Positions 42,400-51,396 of a stretch of 64,000 bases of DNA are shown here, piece after piece. Both the position numbers and the translations under genes were made by a program. The stretch spans positions 1 through 64,000 of the forward strand of contig CBDBIN010000043.1 of assembly GCA_965206125.1 (NCBI GenBank). Direction: 5' to 3'. Position 1 is the stretch's first letter; the number at the start of each line of letters is the position of its first letter. The notes below the pieces were generated by a model. That model ran no database searches and had not been told where the DNA came from. It worked only from the letters and a program-made list of their open reading frames with translations. The stretch is from CAXWPM01 sp965206125. GTDB taxonomy: Bacteria > Acidobacteriota > Terriglobia > 20CM-2-55-15.

Positions 42400-44919
42400 A
42401 TGGACACTCTGCTGGAGATTTTCGATACCATGAGGTCCCTCGGGGATCGGGAAGCGATCCGGCACATCGATGGGCTGAGGACACGGACTTGGTCCTACCG
42501 GGAGCTGACGGCACAGGCCGGCCGATTTGCCGCGTACCTCGACGTTGAAGGCTTCTCACGCGGCGACCGGCTTGTGATGTGGAGCGAGAACCGGCCCGAG
42601 TGGGTCGCTGTGTTTTGGGCCTGCGTCGCCCGGGGCATCGAGGTCGTTCCGGTCGATTTTCACTCTTCTCTCGAACGGGTGTCGCGAATTCGTGACGAGG
42701 CGGGTGCGCGCACAGTCGTCTACGGCTCCCGGGCAATCGTACACGGTTCACATTTTCCGATCTCGAGCCTCGCCGAGTTGCCCGAACCTGCACGCTTCTC
42801 CTCCGCTCCGGCCAATCCCTCCGAGATCGTTGAACTGCTGTACACGTCGGGAACGACCGCCGAACCCAAGGGCGTCGTGCACCGGCATCGGAACATCTGC
42901 TCGAACCTGACACCGATCGCCCACGAAATCGCGCGCTACCGGAATTGGGCGCGGCCCTTTCAACCCATCCGTTTCCTCGAGACTCTGCCGCTGAGCCACA
43001 TGTTCGGCCAGGCGATGGGCCTGTTCATTCCGCCGATCCTCGGCGGTTCGGTGGTGTTCGGCGACGAACTGCACCCGCGAGCGATCCGCGAAACGATCCG
43101 GCGAGAACGCGTGTCGGTTCTCGTCTCCGTTCCCCGGATCCTGGAAACGCTGACGGCCGACATCGCCAGACGACATCCGGGGACCAACCTCGAAACCGCG
43201 GCTTCGGGAGGCGTCGGGGCCCGATGGTGGCGTCATCGACGCGTCCATGCAGAATTCGGCCTGAAATTCTGGGCCTCAGTCGTGGGTGGCGCGCCGCTCG
43301 ACGCCGACACCGAAGAGTTCTGGACGCGCCTCGGCTGGCTCGTCATTCAGGGATACGGCCTGACTGAGACGAGCCCGGTCGTCTCGGTGAACCATCCCTT
43401 CCACGCCAGGCGCGGCTCATTGGGAAAGGCCATCGGCGATCAACAGGTAAGGGTGGCCGAGGACGGAGAGATCCTGGTTCGGGGCTCGAGCATCGCCGAG
43501 GGGTATCTCGTCGCGGGCGGACAGATCGAACGCGCCACCGACGAGGCCGGCTGGTTTCACACAGGTGATCTGGGCGAGATGGACGCGGACGGACGACTGG
43601 CCTACCGCGGGCGCAAAAAGGACCTGATCGTCACGGCCGACGGCCTGAACATTCATCCCGAGGACATCGAGCGCGTCCTGAACGCGCAGCCGGGCATCCG
43701 CGACAGTGCAGTCGTCGCGGTCTCGGGCCCCCATGGAGAGCAGGCTCATGCTGCGCTGATCCTGGACGACCCGGAATCGGATCCCGCCGGCCTCGTCGAA
43801 GCGGCAAACCAGAGCCTCGAGCCCGGGCAACGGATCCGCCTGTGGTCGCGGTGGCCCGAGCCGGAGTTCCCTCGAACCGAATCGACCCACAAGCTGCAAC
43901 GAAGGCTCGTAGCCACTTCCGTCATCGGAGACAACACACCAAAGGCATCTGCCCAACGAACCGGCCTCGATGACATCCTGGCCCGCCTGACAGGTCGGCC
44001 GGAGCAATTGACGCCGGCGAAGCGCCTCGCGGAAGATCTCGCGCTCACCTCGCTGGACCGCATTGATCTGCTCGCGGAACTGGAGGAACATTACGGGATC
44101 GAAATCGACGAGAGGGAGTTTGCAGAAATCGGGACCGTGGCTGAGCTCCGGGCCCGCATCAGTACCGACGCTCGGGCGCCCGCCACAGCCACGCGACGAG
44201 CGGAAGACCCAGGCAGTGCTGCCGCCATTCGAGAGACGTTTGATCCACCACGATGGTCCCGAACCCTGCTGGCGCGAGCAGTACGCCGTTTCCTACAGGC
44301 CACTCTCATTCGACCGCTATTGGGAGTGTTCGTCGACATCGAAATCGAAGGCATCACCCATCTGGACCGGATCTCACCTCCGGTCCTTTTCGCATCGAAC
44401 CACACGAGCCATCTCGATACGGCCGTGATCGCGACTGCCCTTCCGACTTGTTGGCGTCGCCGGTTGGCTCCGGCGATGCGAGCCGAGTACTTTTTTCCGA
44501 CGAAAGGAACCAGCTACCCGATTCTGTACTTCCTCACCTGCCTCGCCTTCAACGCCTACCCGCTGCCCCAGAACCCCGGACGGATCCGCGAGACCTTACG
44601 CTACACAGGTGAACTACTCTCGGACGGCGATTGCCCTCTCATCTTTCCGGAAGGGCGCCGGACCGAGGATGGCAGCCTCGGACGCTTTCAGCCCGGTATC
44701 GGTTTGATGGGTGTACGACTCCGAGCACCAGTCGTCCCGCTGCTGCTGGAAGGGTTGTTCGAAATCATGCCTGTCGGGAGCGGGTGGCCCAAGAGAGGGC
44801 GAGCGCGTCTGAAGATCGGCGAGCCGCTCTACTCCCGGGAGAACGAGGACTACGCCGAATTCACTGCGCGGGTCAAAGCGGCAGTCCGGGCATTGGCGGA
44901 GCCACCGCGCGCATCCTAA
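42400..44919 (+). CDS. AMP-dependent acyl-CoA/ACP synthetase - acyl carrier - PlsC acyltransferase fusion
   Basis: An 839-residue three-domain protein. Residues 1-500 are an ANL adenylating enzyme (P-loop LYTSGTTAEPKG at 148-158, IQGYGLTETSP, TGDLGEMD, and the GRKKDLIVT hinge). About 525-590 is a carrier domain with LALTSLDRIDL, where S551 is the likely phosphopantetheine site. About 610-835 is a PlsC-type acyltransferase with NHTSHLD at 667-673 and FPEGRRT near 748. It could activate a fatty acid, hold it as a thioester on its own carrier and transfer it to a lysophospholipid or glycerol phosphate. The domain order is opposite to E. coli Aas, which also lacks the carrier. Function is inferred. 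Confidence 0.88.
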   Translation: MDTLLEIFDTMRSLGDREAIRHIDGLRTRTWSYRELTAQAGRFAAYLDVEGFSRGDRLVMWSENRPEWVAVFWACVARGIEVVPVDFHSSLERVSRIRDEAGARTVVYGSRAIVHGSHFPISSLAELPEPARFSSAPANPSEIVELLYTSGTTAEPKGVVHRHRNICSNLTPIAHEIARYRNWARPFQPIRFLETLPLSHMFGQAMGLFIPPILGGSVVFGDELHPRAIRETIRRERVSVLVSVPRILETLTADIARRHPGTNLETAASGGVGARWWRHRRVHAEFGLKFWASVVGGAPLDADTEEFWTRLGWLVIQGYGLTETSPVVSVNHPFHARRGSLGKAIGDQQVRVAEDGEILVRGSSIAEGYLVAGGQIERATDEAGWFHTGDLGEMDADGRLAYRGRKKDLIVTADGLNIHPEDIERVLNAQPGIRDSAVVAVSGPHGEQAHAALILDDPESDPAGLVEAANQSLEPGQRIRLWSRWPEPEFPRTESTHKLQRRLVATSVIGDNTPKASAQRTGLDDILARLTGRPEQLTPAKRLAEDLALTSLDRIDLLAELEEHYGIEIDEREFAEIGTVAELRARISTDARAPATATRRAEDPGSAAAIRETFDPPRWSRTLLARAVRRFLQATLIRPLLGVFVDIEIEGITHLDRISPPVLFASNHTSHLDTAVIATALPTCWRRRLAPAMRAEYFFPTKGTSYPILYFLTCLAFNAYPLPQNPGRIRETLRYTGELLSDGDCPLIFPEGRRTEDGSLGRFQPGIGLMGVRLRAPVVPLLLEGLFEIMPVGSGWPKRGRARLKIGEPLYSRENEDYAEFTARVKAAVRALAEPPRAS

Positions 44920-45236
44920 TCCGAGGAAGCAATCCCAAGGCCGACGATGCCGGCAACGATGAGCAGGATGGAGGCAAGCCGGACAAGGTCGCGGGATTCA
45001 CCGAACAGGATTATGCCCAGCGTCGCCGTGCCGATAGCGCCGATGCCCGTCCAGACGGCATACGCCGTACCGATCGGCAGCGTGCGCACGGCCTGGGCGA
45101 GAAAAATCATGCTGAAGGAGAGCGCCGCCAATGTGATCACGCTCGGCCAAAAGCGCGAGAACCCGTCGGCATACTTCAAGCCGATCGCCCATGTCACCTC
45201 GAACACGCCCGCCACTACGATAAAGAACCACGCCAT
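44916..45236 (-). CDS. SMR-family exporter, Gdx/SugE (guanidinium) type
   Basis: A 106-residue protein with four membrane helices. The conserved membrane Glu is E13 in VVAGVFEVTWAIGLKYADGFS, and TLPIGTAYAVWTGIGAIGTA is the second family motif; both fit the SugE/Gdx branch, whose members export guanidinium, rather than EmrE-type multidrug pumps. Its stop overlaps the end of the convergent AMP-ligase fusion gene by four bases. No guanidine riboswitch was found in the short upstream region shared with the divergent kinase gene. Confidence 0.9.
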   Translation of the reverse strand: MAWFFIVVAGVFEVTWAIGLKYADGFSRFWPSVITLAALSFSMIFLAQAVRTLPIGTAYAVWTGIGAIGTATLGIILFGESRDLVRLASILLIVAGIVGLGIASSD

Positions 45237-45304
45237 GCTATGTACCTTCCCTTGCCCGGACCAACTCCGGTTGTGGTAGCGGTTCTGTTCTATCATGACT
45301 CGCC

Positions 45305-46729
45305 ATGGGAAACGACGGGCTGGTTCTGGCCATCGACCTCGGTTCAGGAGGTGCCACGGCAGCGTTGATCGACAGCGATCTGGGCGTGGACACGGTGCAC
45401 GAATCCGCCTGGCGGTTTGACGAGGACACGAACGGCGCCGCGACACTGACTCCTTCAGTTGTTCGTCAGGCTCTCGTCACCATCGTTCGAGCCTGCCTGG
45501 CCGAGGGCCAACGCCCGAATGCCCTGGCACTGTCATCGATGATGCACACCCTGCTCGTCACCGATCGCGAGGGCAATCCGGAAACCCCGATCTTTACATG
45601 GCTGGACTCTCGCGGTGTCGATCAGGCGCGGCTGATGATGGAAACACTCGGGACGGACTACGAAAGGCGTACTGGGACGCGCGTGCATCCGTCGTTCCCG
45701 TCAATCAAGTTGGGTTGGCTCAAGATGACCCAGCCGGGCTTGTTCGCCCGCGAATACCGGATCGCGTCCATGCGAAGCTATGTCCAGTGGCTTCTGACAG
45801 GAGAATGGTCGGAAGATACATCCTCGGCATCGGCCGCGGGATTGTTGAACCTCGAATCGGGTGATTGGGACCGCGGCTATCTGGAACATGTCGGCATCCC
45901 GCCTGAAAGCCTTCCAAAACTCATCGCCATAGACGACGTCGCGGGCCCTGTCTCCTCGGAAGGGGGGAAGCTTCTGGGGTTGCCCGCGGGTGTTCCGGTC
46001 ATCGCCGGAGGAGGCGACGGGTTCCTTGCCAGCCTCGGCAGCGGATGTGAACAGGCCGATCGCACGGCAATAACGATCGGGACGACGGCGGCGGTCCGGA
46101 AAATCGTCCCGACGGCCCAACCCGATCCCGCCGCCGGTTCGTTCTGCTACCGTCTCGACAACCGTTTCCTTGTCGGTTGTGCCAGCAACAACGGGGGCAA
46201 TGTTCTGGAATGGGGCCGACAGAATTTCGGCGATTTTCCTGTCGATCCCAATGGGACCGACGAGGACATCCCGATCTTTCTTCCTTTCCTCTACGGGGAG
46301 CGCTCGCCTTTCTGGAATCCCAGACAGAGATCGCGCTGGATCGGGTGCCGCGACGACCACTCAAGGGAGGAACTTGCCCAAGCCGTGATCGAGGGTCTAG
46401 CCTTCCACCTCGCGGTCTACGCGGACATCGTCGACCGCTCTACCCATGTCGCATCTACGCTGTTCGTCCTGTCAGGAAACGGCTCCAGGCACTCGGGACT
46501 CCGGGCTCTGCTTGCTTCCGTTCTTCGTGCTCCGCTCGTCCTGCCCGAAAACCCGGGCATGGCGACGCTCCGGGGAGCGGCGCGTTGCGCGTTCTCTTCC
46601 CTCGGCGTGGATACATCTGCGGCAATGGCACGGATCGTCAAGGGCGCCCGGACCGTGGATTCTCGGTCAGACGCGGGCCTCCCCCAGCGACTCGACCGTT
46701 TTCGAGCAGCGTATTTCGGGAACGGCTAA
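45305..46729 (+). CDS. FGGY-family carbohydrate kinase (gluconokinase-like)
   Basis: A 474-residue kinase of the FGGY family. LAIDLGSGGATAALID is the N-terminal phosphate-binding motif, TWLDSRGVDQA the substrate-side segment, and ITIGTTAAVRKIV plus FVLSGNGSRHSGLRALLASVL the second ATPase lobe. It phosphorylates a sugar or polyol, perhaps gluconate. It is divergent from the SMR gene, and an IS1380 element is inserted 21 bases after its stop. Confidence 0.85.
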   Translation: MGNDGLVLAIDLGSGGATAALIDSDLGVDTVHESAWRFDEDTNGAATLTPSVVRQALVTIVRACLAEGQRPNALALSSMMHTLLVTDREGNPETPIFTWLDSRGVDQARLMMETLGTDYERRTGTRVHPSFPSIKLGWLKMTQPGLFAREYRIASMRSYVQWLLTGEWSEDTSSASAAGLLNLESGDWDRGYLEHVGIPPESLPKLIAIDDVAGPVSSEGGKLLGLPAGVPVIAGGGDGFLASLGSGCEQADRTAITIGTTAAVRKIVPTAQPDPAAGSFCYRLDNRFLVGCASNNGGNVLEWGRQNFGDFPVDPNGTDEDIPIFLPFLYGERSPFWNPRQRSRWIGCRDDHSREELAQAVIEGLAFHLAVYADIVDRSTHVASTLFVLSGNGSRHSGLRALLASVLRAPLVLPENPGMATLRGAARCAFSSLGVDTSAAMARIVKGARTVDSRSDAGLPQRLDRFRAAYFGNG

Positions 46730-46750
46730 GGTTATTGTAGTAGCCACTAG

Positions 46751-48600
46751 CCCCTGATCAAGCGTGATTGACGAGGTATTGATAGCGGCATAGCAGCAGA
46801 AGTACCCGAAATGCCCCCGTTCCGTGTGAATAAAGACTTGGAAAGAGTCTACGGAAAAGGAGGCATTTCGGATGAACGATTATACGCGCAAGAACATGAA
46901 GAACCGCAAGCGGCGAATCGAGCGCCGGCTTGCGGACCGGAATTGGACAGATCAGGCGGCGCCGATGTTTTCGGCGAGCAACATTCATTATGAGATGGGA
47001 GAGCGGACGCGCGGCACGGCGGTGGGCGGAATCGGGATGATGCAGTTGGTGGCGCGGCGGACGGGGCTGGTCAAAGCCATCGACGAGAGTGTGCATGTGC
47101 TGAAGCGGCACTTGCCGTATCACGAATCGGATCACGTGCTGAACATCGCCTATAACGCGTTGAATGGAGGGACGTGCCTGGAGGACATCGAGTTGCGGCG
47201 CAACGACGAAGTGTATCTGGATGCGCTGGGAGCGCAACGGATTCCGGACCCGACGACGGCGGGAGACTTCTGCCGGAGATTTGAGCCCAGCGACGTGGAG
47301 TCTCTGATGGAGGCGACGAATCAAGTCCGGCTGCGAGTCTGGCGCCAGCAGCCCGAGGCGTTTTTCGAAGAAGCGGTGTTGGACGCCGATGGGACACTGG
47401 CTGAAACCACAGGCGAATGCAAGCAAGGAATGGACGTGGCCTACAACGGGACCTGGGGGTATCACCCGCTGGTGATTTCGCTGGCGAATACTCAAGAGCC
47501 GCTGTACCTGGTCAATCGCAGCGGTAACCGGCCCTCGCATGAGGGAGCGGCCGCACGGTTCGACCAGGCCATCGCGCTGTGCCGTCGAGGCGGGTTTCGC
47601 CAGATCCTGCTGCGCGGGGACACCGACTTCAGCCAGACCCGGCACCTGGATGGATGGGACGACCAGGGCGTGGGATTCATCTTCGGCATCGACGCCATGC
47701 AGAATCTGGTGGCGCTGGCCGATGAACTGGAACCGCACCAATGGACGCGTCTGGAACGGCCCGCCAAGTACGCGGTGGCCACCGAACCGCGCCAACGTCC
47801 CGACAACGTGAAGGAACAAGTCGTTCGGGAGCGCGGTTTCGACAATATCCGGTTGCAGGGCGAGGATGTGGCCGAGTTTGCGTATCGGCCCAGAGCCTGC
47901 GACCGGGACTACCGCGTTGTCGTGGTGCGGAAGAATCTGTCGGTGGCCAAAGGCGAACAGGTGTTGTTCGACGACATCCGATACTTCTTCTACATTACCA
48001 ACCGCTCGGATTCGGCCAGCCAGATTGTGCTCCGTGCGAATCAACGGTGCAATCAAGAGAATCTCATTGAGCAGCTCAAGAACGGCGTTCAGGCCTTGAG
48101 GATGCCGGTCGGGGATCAGACCAGCAACGGGGCCTACATGGTCATGGCGTCGCTGGCCTGGACACTGAAGGCGTGGTTTGCGTTGCTGCTGCCCGAAACC
48201 GGACGCTGGGGCCAGAAGTATCAGGCCGAGAAACAGACGGTACTGCACATGGAGTTCAAGACGTTTCTAAACGCCTTCATGTTCGTGCCTTGTCAGCTCG
48301 TGCGCACCGGGCGGCGCATCCTCTTCAGGATTCTGGCCTGGAACCGGTGGTTGCCGGTCTTGTTCCGTGCCGTGGATGTGCTGCATCAACCTCTGCGATG
48401 CTGACCCGATCATGGCCCTGAGCCCGGGCGATCGAGGTCCCGGTTTCTGTCAACCGCTCCAACACCAGCGAGGCTGAACTGAAACAGATCCAACAGAAAC
48501 CCGATACCTGGATAAAACGATCCGGGAGCGGGATTCTATGCCTCGAATTTTATGCGCGCAACCTGGCCGTTGGCGGACTGGTTATGCGCTTGTTTTGGGA
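46751..48600 (+). mobile_element. IS1380-family insertion sequence, complete, with 4-bp target duplication
   Basis: An 1850-bp element carrying one transposase gene (46872-48404). The ends are imperfect inverted repeats: CCCCTGATCAAGCG at 46751 and, on the other strand at 48600, TCCCAAAACAAGCG. The target CTAG is duplicated at 46747-46750 and 48601-48604, the four-base duplication expected for IS1380. The element lies between the sugar kinase gene and a MITE-like element and disrupts no gene. The intact ends and open transposase suggest a recent, active copy. Confidence 0.9.
46872..48404 (+). CDS. IS1380-family transposase
   Basis: A 510-residue DDE transposase of the IS1380 type. The catalytic Asp residues are in DADGTLAETTG (about 175) and RGDTDFSQTRHLDGW (about 250), and the C-terminal Glu in NQENLIEQLKNG. 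The N-terminus (RRIERRLADRNWTDQAAP) and VLNIAYNALNGGTCLEDIE are family regions. AAGGAGGCATTTCGG precedes the ATG. No frameshift or stop is present. Confidence 0.93.
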   Translation: MNDYTRKNMKNRKRRIERRLADRNWTDQAAPMFSASNIHYEMGERTRGTAVGGIGMMQLVARRTGLVKAIDESVHVLKRHLPYHESDHVLNIAYNALNGGTCLEDIELRRNDEVYLDALGAQRIPDPTTAGDFCRRFEPSDVESLMEATNQVRLRVWRQQPEAFFEEAVLDADGTLAETTGECKQGMDVAYNGTWGYHPLVISLANTQEPLYLVNRSGNRPSHEGAAARFDQAIALCRRGGFRQILLRGDTDFSQTRHLDGWDDQGVGFIFGIDAMQNLVALADELEPHQWTRLERPAKYAVATEPRQRPDNVKEQVVRERGFDNIRLQGEDVAEFAYRPRACDRDYRVVVVRKNLSVAKGEQVLFDDIRYFFYITNRSDSASQIVLRANQRCNQENLIEQLKNGVQALRMPVGDQTSNGAYMVMASLAWTLKAWFALLLPETGRWGQKYQAEKQTVLHMEFKTFLNAFMFVPCQLVRTGRRILFRILAWNRWLPVLFRAVDVLHQPLRC

Positions 48601-48608
48601 CTAGCTAG

Positions 48609-48964
48609 AGCCCGCTTTTCTCTCCGGTTGTCGTCGCGAAGCCCGCCGGGCCACCTCGGTGGCCCGGTAGGATACAGCCGCCGCCAGGGCATGTATTGGC
48701 ATGGCCCTCGACGGCCATGCTGGGCGCGCGCCGGGAGGGCGACCGAGGCGTACTTGACCGTACGTTGAGGCGTGGGGGGGACCGGCCCGGCCTGGGAGTT
48801 CCCCTCATTCATGCCTGGAGTGCGTGTGTGGGCACTCCGAAGAGCCTGGCGAGCGCAGGGACGGTGGGCCCGACGCTAATGAATTGAGGAGCCCGACTAA
48901 GCGCAACCGAGTAATGGCGGATGGATCCGGCGCTGCGGCAGACCACTGGAGAGAAAGGCGGGCT
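48609..48964. mobile_element. MITE-like element with terminal inverted repeats, no transposase
   Basis: A 356-bp segment whose ends are inverted repeats: AGCCCGCTTTTCTCTCC at 48609 and, on the other strand from 48964, AGCCCGCCTTTCTCTCC, with weaker similarity for ten further bases. No open frame inside looks like a protein and no known RNA is recognised, though several GC-rich stems could form. Its right end supplies part of the stop codon (48963-48965) of the EAL-HDOD gene. Its left end abuts the IS1380 target duplication. The parent transposon is not in the window. Confidence 0.65.
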
Positions 48965-50156
48965 AGATTCGCAGGCCTTCCAACATTCGTTGGGTCCATC
49001 CCAGCGAATCCAGATACTGTGCCCGGATCGTCGACGGCGTCAGCTCCATGAACCCGACTTGCTCCCACTGGCCCCGCTCATAGAACAGGACGCATCGAAG
49101 TGCGGCGCCCGCCGCGCCCTCCCACCGGAGCAGCCCATCCCGAATCTCGCCCGACAGCGGCAGTTGTTCGAGAGCTTGCGCCATCGGGCAGTCGAGCAGG
49201 GCATCCAGGACCGACAGCAGCCCGACCGTGAAGAAGGGGCCCTTTTCTTGCTCGCGCGCGGACATCGCCAACCGTTCACACATCGCCGCGCGTACGATCG
49301 CGGTAACCATCAGTTCCCTCGGCTTGTCCTCCATCTTGGAAAACATCAGCAAGCTTGCCCAAAGCCGCAACCGATCAAGGCCCACGAGGCGGGCTGCATG
49401 ACCGATGGAGTCCACCTCCCGCTGCAATCCGATGTAGGCGGAATTCGCGTACCGGAGCAGCTTGTAGCTGAGCGCAAGATCGGTGCGGATCGTCTCTTCC
49501 AACTCCTCCGGACTGGTATCGGGATTCCGGAGCCGCCCCAGCAGACGCACGGTTGCGAGACGATTCACGGGTATCTCGTGGCCCAGAGAGCTTGGTGCGC
49601 AGAAGAAATAGCCCTGAAAATAGTCGAACCCGGCCTTGCAGCACAACTCGAATCGTTCGTAGCTATCTACCTTATCAGCAAGGAGTTTTATTGCCAGATG
49701 TGAGAGCCTCTCGGTGCGCTGCGCGATTCCCTGTTCGTCCAGGTCCGACACATCGATACGAACGACGTCGGCCAGGCCGAGATCGGAGGCAGGGCGGTTC
49801 TTCGGGTCGTCCTCCATCGCGATCCGGTACCCCTTCTCGACCAGAGCAACCAAACTCTCCCGCAGGGCTTCGTCCAGAACGATGTCCTTGAGAACCTCGA
49901 GAACGACTCTTTCCCTGGGGAGGAATTCGCACTGACCGCTCCGGATCGCGGCGGACGTCACGGCGATGTATGCGGGATAGGCGCCGACGAGCCGCTTCAG
50001 TCCGACCTCGGAGTAGGGACCACCCTCCGCGCTGCCCATTGACAGAGCGAAGTTTCCCATGGAGCCTAAAAGTTGGGAGCTGATTTGGTAGGCCTGCAGT
50101 TGAATGTTGGATTCGTAGATCGGTTGCCGGCTGAGAAACCCTTTATGCATAGACAT
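48963..50156 (-). CDS. EAL and HDOD domain regulatory protein (YuxH-like)
   Basis: A 397-residue cytoplasmic protein. The N-terminal half is a divergent EAL domain: the MHKGFLSRQPIYESNIQLQAYQ opening is that of the YuxH group, and VLEVLKDIV stands in place of the ExL site, so phosphodiesterase activity is doubtful. The C-terminal half (about 195-390) is an HDOD domain (ALSYKLLRYANSAYI, IGHAARLVGLDRLRLWASL). It may bind cyclic di-GMP and act in motility or adhesion signalling. Its stop codon lies at the boundary of the MITE-like element. A second start at 50150 has better spacing to the ribosome-binding site. Confidence 0.87.
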   Translation of the reverse strand: MSMHKGFLSRQPIYESNIQLQAYQISSQLLGSMGNFALSMGSAEGGPYSEVGLKRLVGAYPAYIAVTSAAIRSGQCEFLPRERVVLEVLKDIVLDEALRESLVALVEKGYRIAMEDDPKNRPASDLGLADVVRIDVSDLDEQGIAQRTERLSHLAIKLLADKVDSYERFELCCKAGFDYFQGYFFCAPSSLGHEIPVNRLATVRLLGRLRNPDTSPEELEETIRTDLALSYKLLRYANSAYIGLQREVDSIGHAARLVGLDRLRLWASLLMFSKMEDKPRELMVTAIVRAAMCERLAMSAREQEKGPFFTVGLLSVLDALLDCPMAQALEQLPLSGEIRDGLLRWEGAAGAALRCVLFYERGQWEQVGFMELTPSTIRAQYLDSLGWTQRMLEGLRI

Positions 50157-50287
50157 CCTGTCCGTAGAGCGGCCGCGACCCGCAGCATAGACCGTAACAA
50201 ACTTAAATCCTGTAATACAAACAACAAATGCATTTTTTGTCGGCCAAATACCTAAAAGTTAGACAACCAATAGCCTAGGACGGATTC

Positions 50288-51349
50288 TCAGAACAGCAGA
50301 GATTTCTGGAGTGGCTCGGGCCGGCGGAAGGACTCGACCGACAGAACTGGCGTATCGCGATTGAGCTTCCCACGCCGGCAACCGAGTTCGAACAGGCTCT
50401 TCATCTGGGCGGCGTACGGCCCGGTTCCCCGCATTCGGGAGCGATAGCGAGGGTCGTTCGGTCGGCCGCCCCGGATCGCTCGGACTCGCGCCATCACCTT
50501 GTCTTTCTTCTCCGGCACGTGCGCTTCGAGCCAGTGTTCGAACAGATCGGCAACACCGTACGGCAGGCGGAGCGGGATGTAGCCCGCGAAACGAGCCCCA
50601 GCATCGGCCGCTCTTTCGAGAATGGCAGGAATCTCATGATCCGTGAGACCCGGAACGATGGGCGCGGCGAGAACACCAACCGGCACACCGGCCGCAGAAA
50701 ACTTCTCGATCGCCCGGATGCGTCTGTCGGGGGCGGTGGCACGCGGTTCCATGGCTCGCGAAAGTTCAGCTTCCAGCGTGGTAACCGACACGAAGACAAG
50801 TCTGCCGTCCCAGCCGGCCATATCGCCCAGAATATCCACGTCGCGGGTCACCAGATCGTTCTTGGTGATGATGACCACAGGATTCCTGAAATCCCGAAGC
50901 ACTTCAAGGCACCGGCGCGTCAGGCCGAGTCTGCGCTCGACGGGCTGGTAGGCGTCGGTCACGCCACTCATCGCGATCGTCTGCGGTTTCCATGCTGGAT
51001 CGGCCAGTTCACAGCGGAGCAGATCGGGTGCGTCTTGCTTGACGAGGATACGTGTCTCGAAGTCCAGGCCGGCCGAGAAGCCAAGGTATTCGTGGTTCGG
51101 GCGGGCGAAGCAATAGATACAACCGTGCTCGCAACCCCGGTAGGGGTTCACGCTGGCATCGAAGCCGACGTCCGGGCTTTCGTTGTAGGCGATGATGGAA
51201 CGGGAATGGTCGCGCAGGAACTCCGTGGACGGAAGGGGATCGTCTTCGGTCCACGCGTCTTTCTCGAATGAGATCGATTCGAAACGATTCCGAGGGTTCA
51301 GATCCGTCCCGCGACCTCGGACACCGGGGTTGGGCCGCACACCGCCCAT
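50288..51349 (-). CDS. Radical SAM protein, PA0069/SplB-like family
   Basis: A 353-residue enzyme with CEHGCIYCFARP (CxxxCxxC), which binds the [4Fe-4S] cluster and SAM. SVNPYRGCEHGCIYCFA and MSGVTDAYQPVERRLGLTR are hallmarks of the PA0069 subgroup. The reaction is not established. It stands between the EAL-HDOD gene and a GGGGACAGG palindrome. Confidence 0.9.
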   Translation of the reverse strand: MGGVRPNPGVRGRGTDLNPRNRFESISFEKDAWTEDDPLPSTEFLRDHSRSIIAYNESPDVGFDASVNPYRGCEHGCIYCFARPNHEYLGFSAGLDFETRILVKQDAPDLLRCELADPAWKPQTIAMSGVTDAYQPVERRLGLTRRCLEVLRDFRNPVVIITKNDLVTRDVDILGDMAGWDGRLVFVSVTTLEAELSRAMEPRATAPDRRIRAIEKFSAAGVPVGVLAAPIVPGLTDHEIPAILERAADAGARFAGYIPLRLPYGVADLFEHWLEAHVPEKKDKVMARVRAIRGGRPNDPRYRSRMRGTGPYAAQMKSLFELGCRRGKLNRDTPVLSVESFRRPEPLQKSLLF

Positions 51350-51370
51350 CTGCGCTTACTCCCTCCAATA

Positions 51371-51394
51371 AGGGGACAGGGGAGCCTGTCCCCT
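51371..51394. repeat. Short intergenic palindrome, GGGGACAGG-type
   Basis: AGGGGACAGG and CCTGTCCCCT form perfect ten-base arms around GGAG, between the radical SAM gene and the PCD gene. The 16-mer GGGGACAGGGGAGCCT (51372-51387) is identical to that at 30776-30791. It is three bases before the PCD stop, so a role as that gene's terminator is possible. Confidence 0.7.
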
Positions 51395-51396
51395 CA

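Noticed and set aside
45237..45304. Possible guanidine riboswitch ahead of the SugE/Gdx exporter
   Set aside because: The 68-base gap is too short for guanidine-I and lacks the paired ACGR loops of guanidine-II; only a weak CCGGA/TCCGG stem is seen.
46758..48248. Long minus-strand frame within the IS1380 element
   Set aside because: Antisense shadow of the transposase; IS1380 elements have one gene.
48609..48964. Group II intron or rRNA fragment in the segment after IS1380
   Set aside because: No domain V-type motif or rRNA core sequence could be found; the terminal inverted repeats suggest a MITE instead.
29157..51394. CRISPR array made of the GGGGACAGG repeats
   Set aside because: The copies are kilobases apart, in both orientations and each palindromic, with no regular spacers or cas genes.
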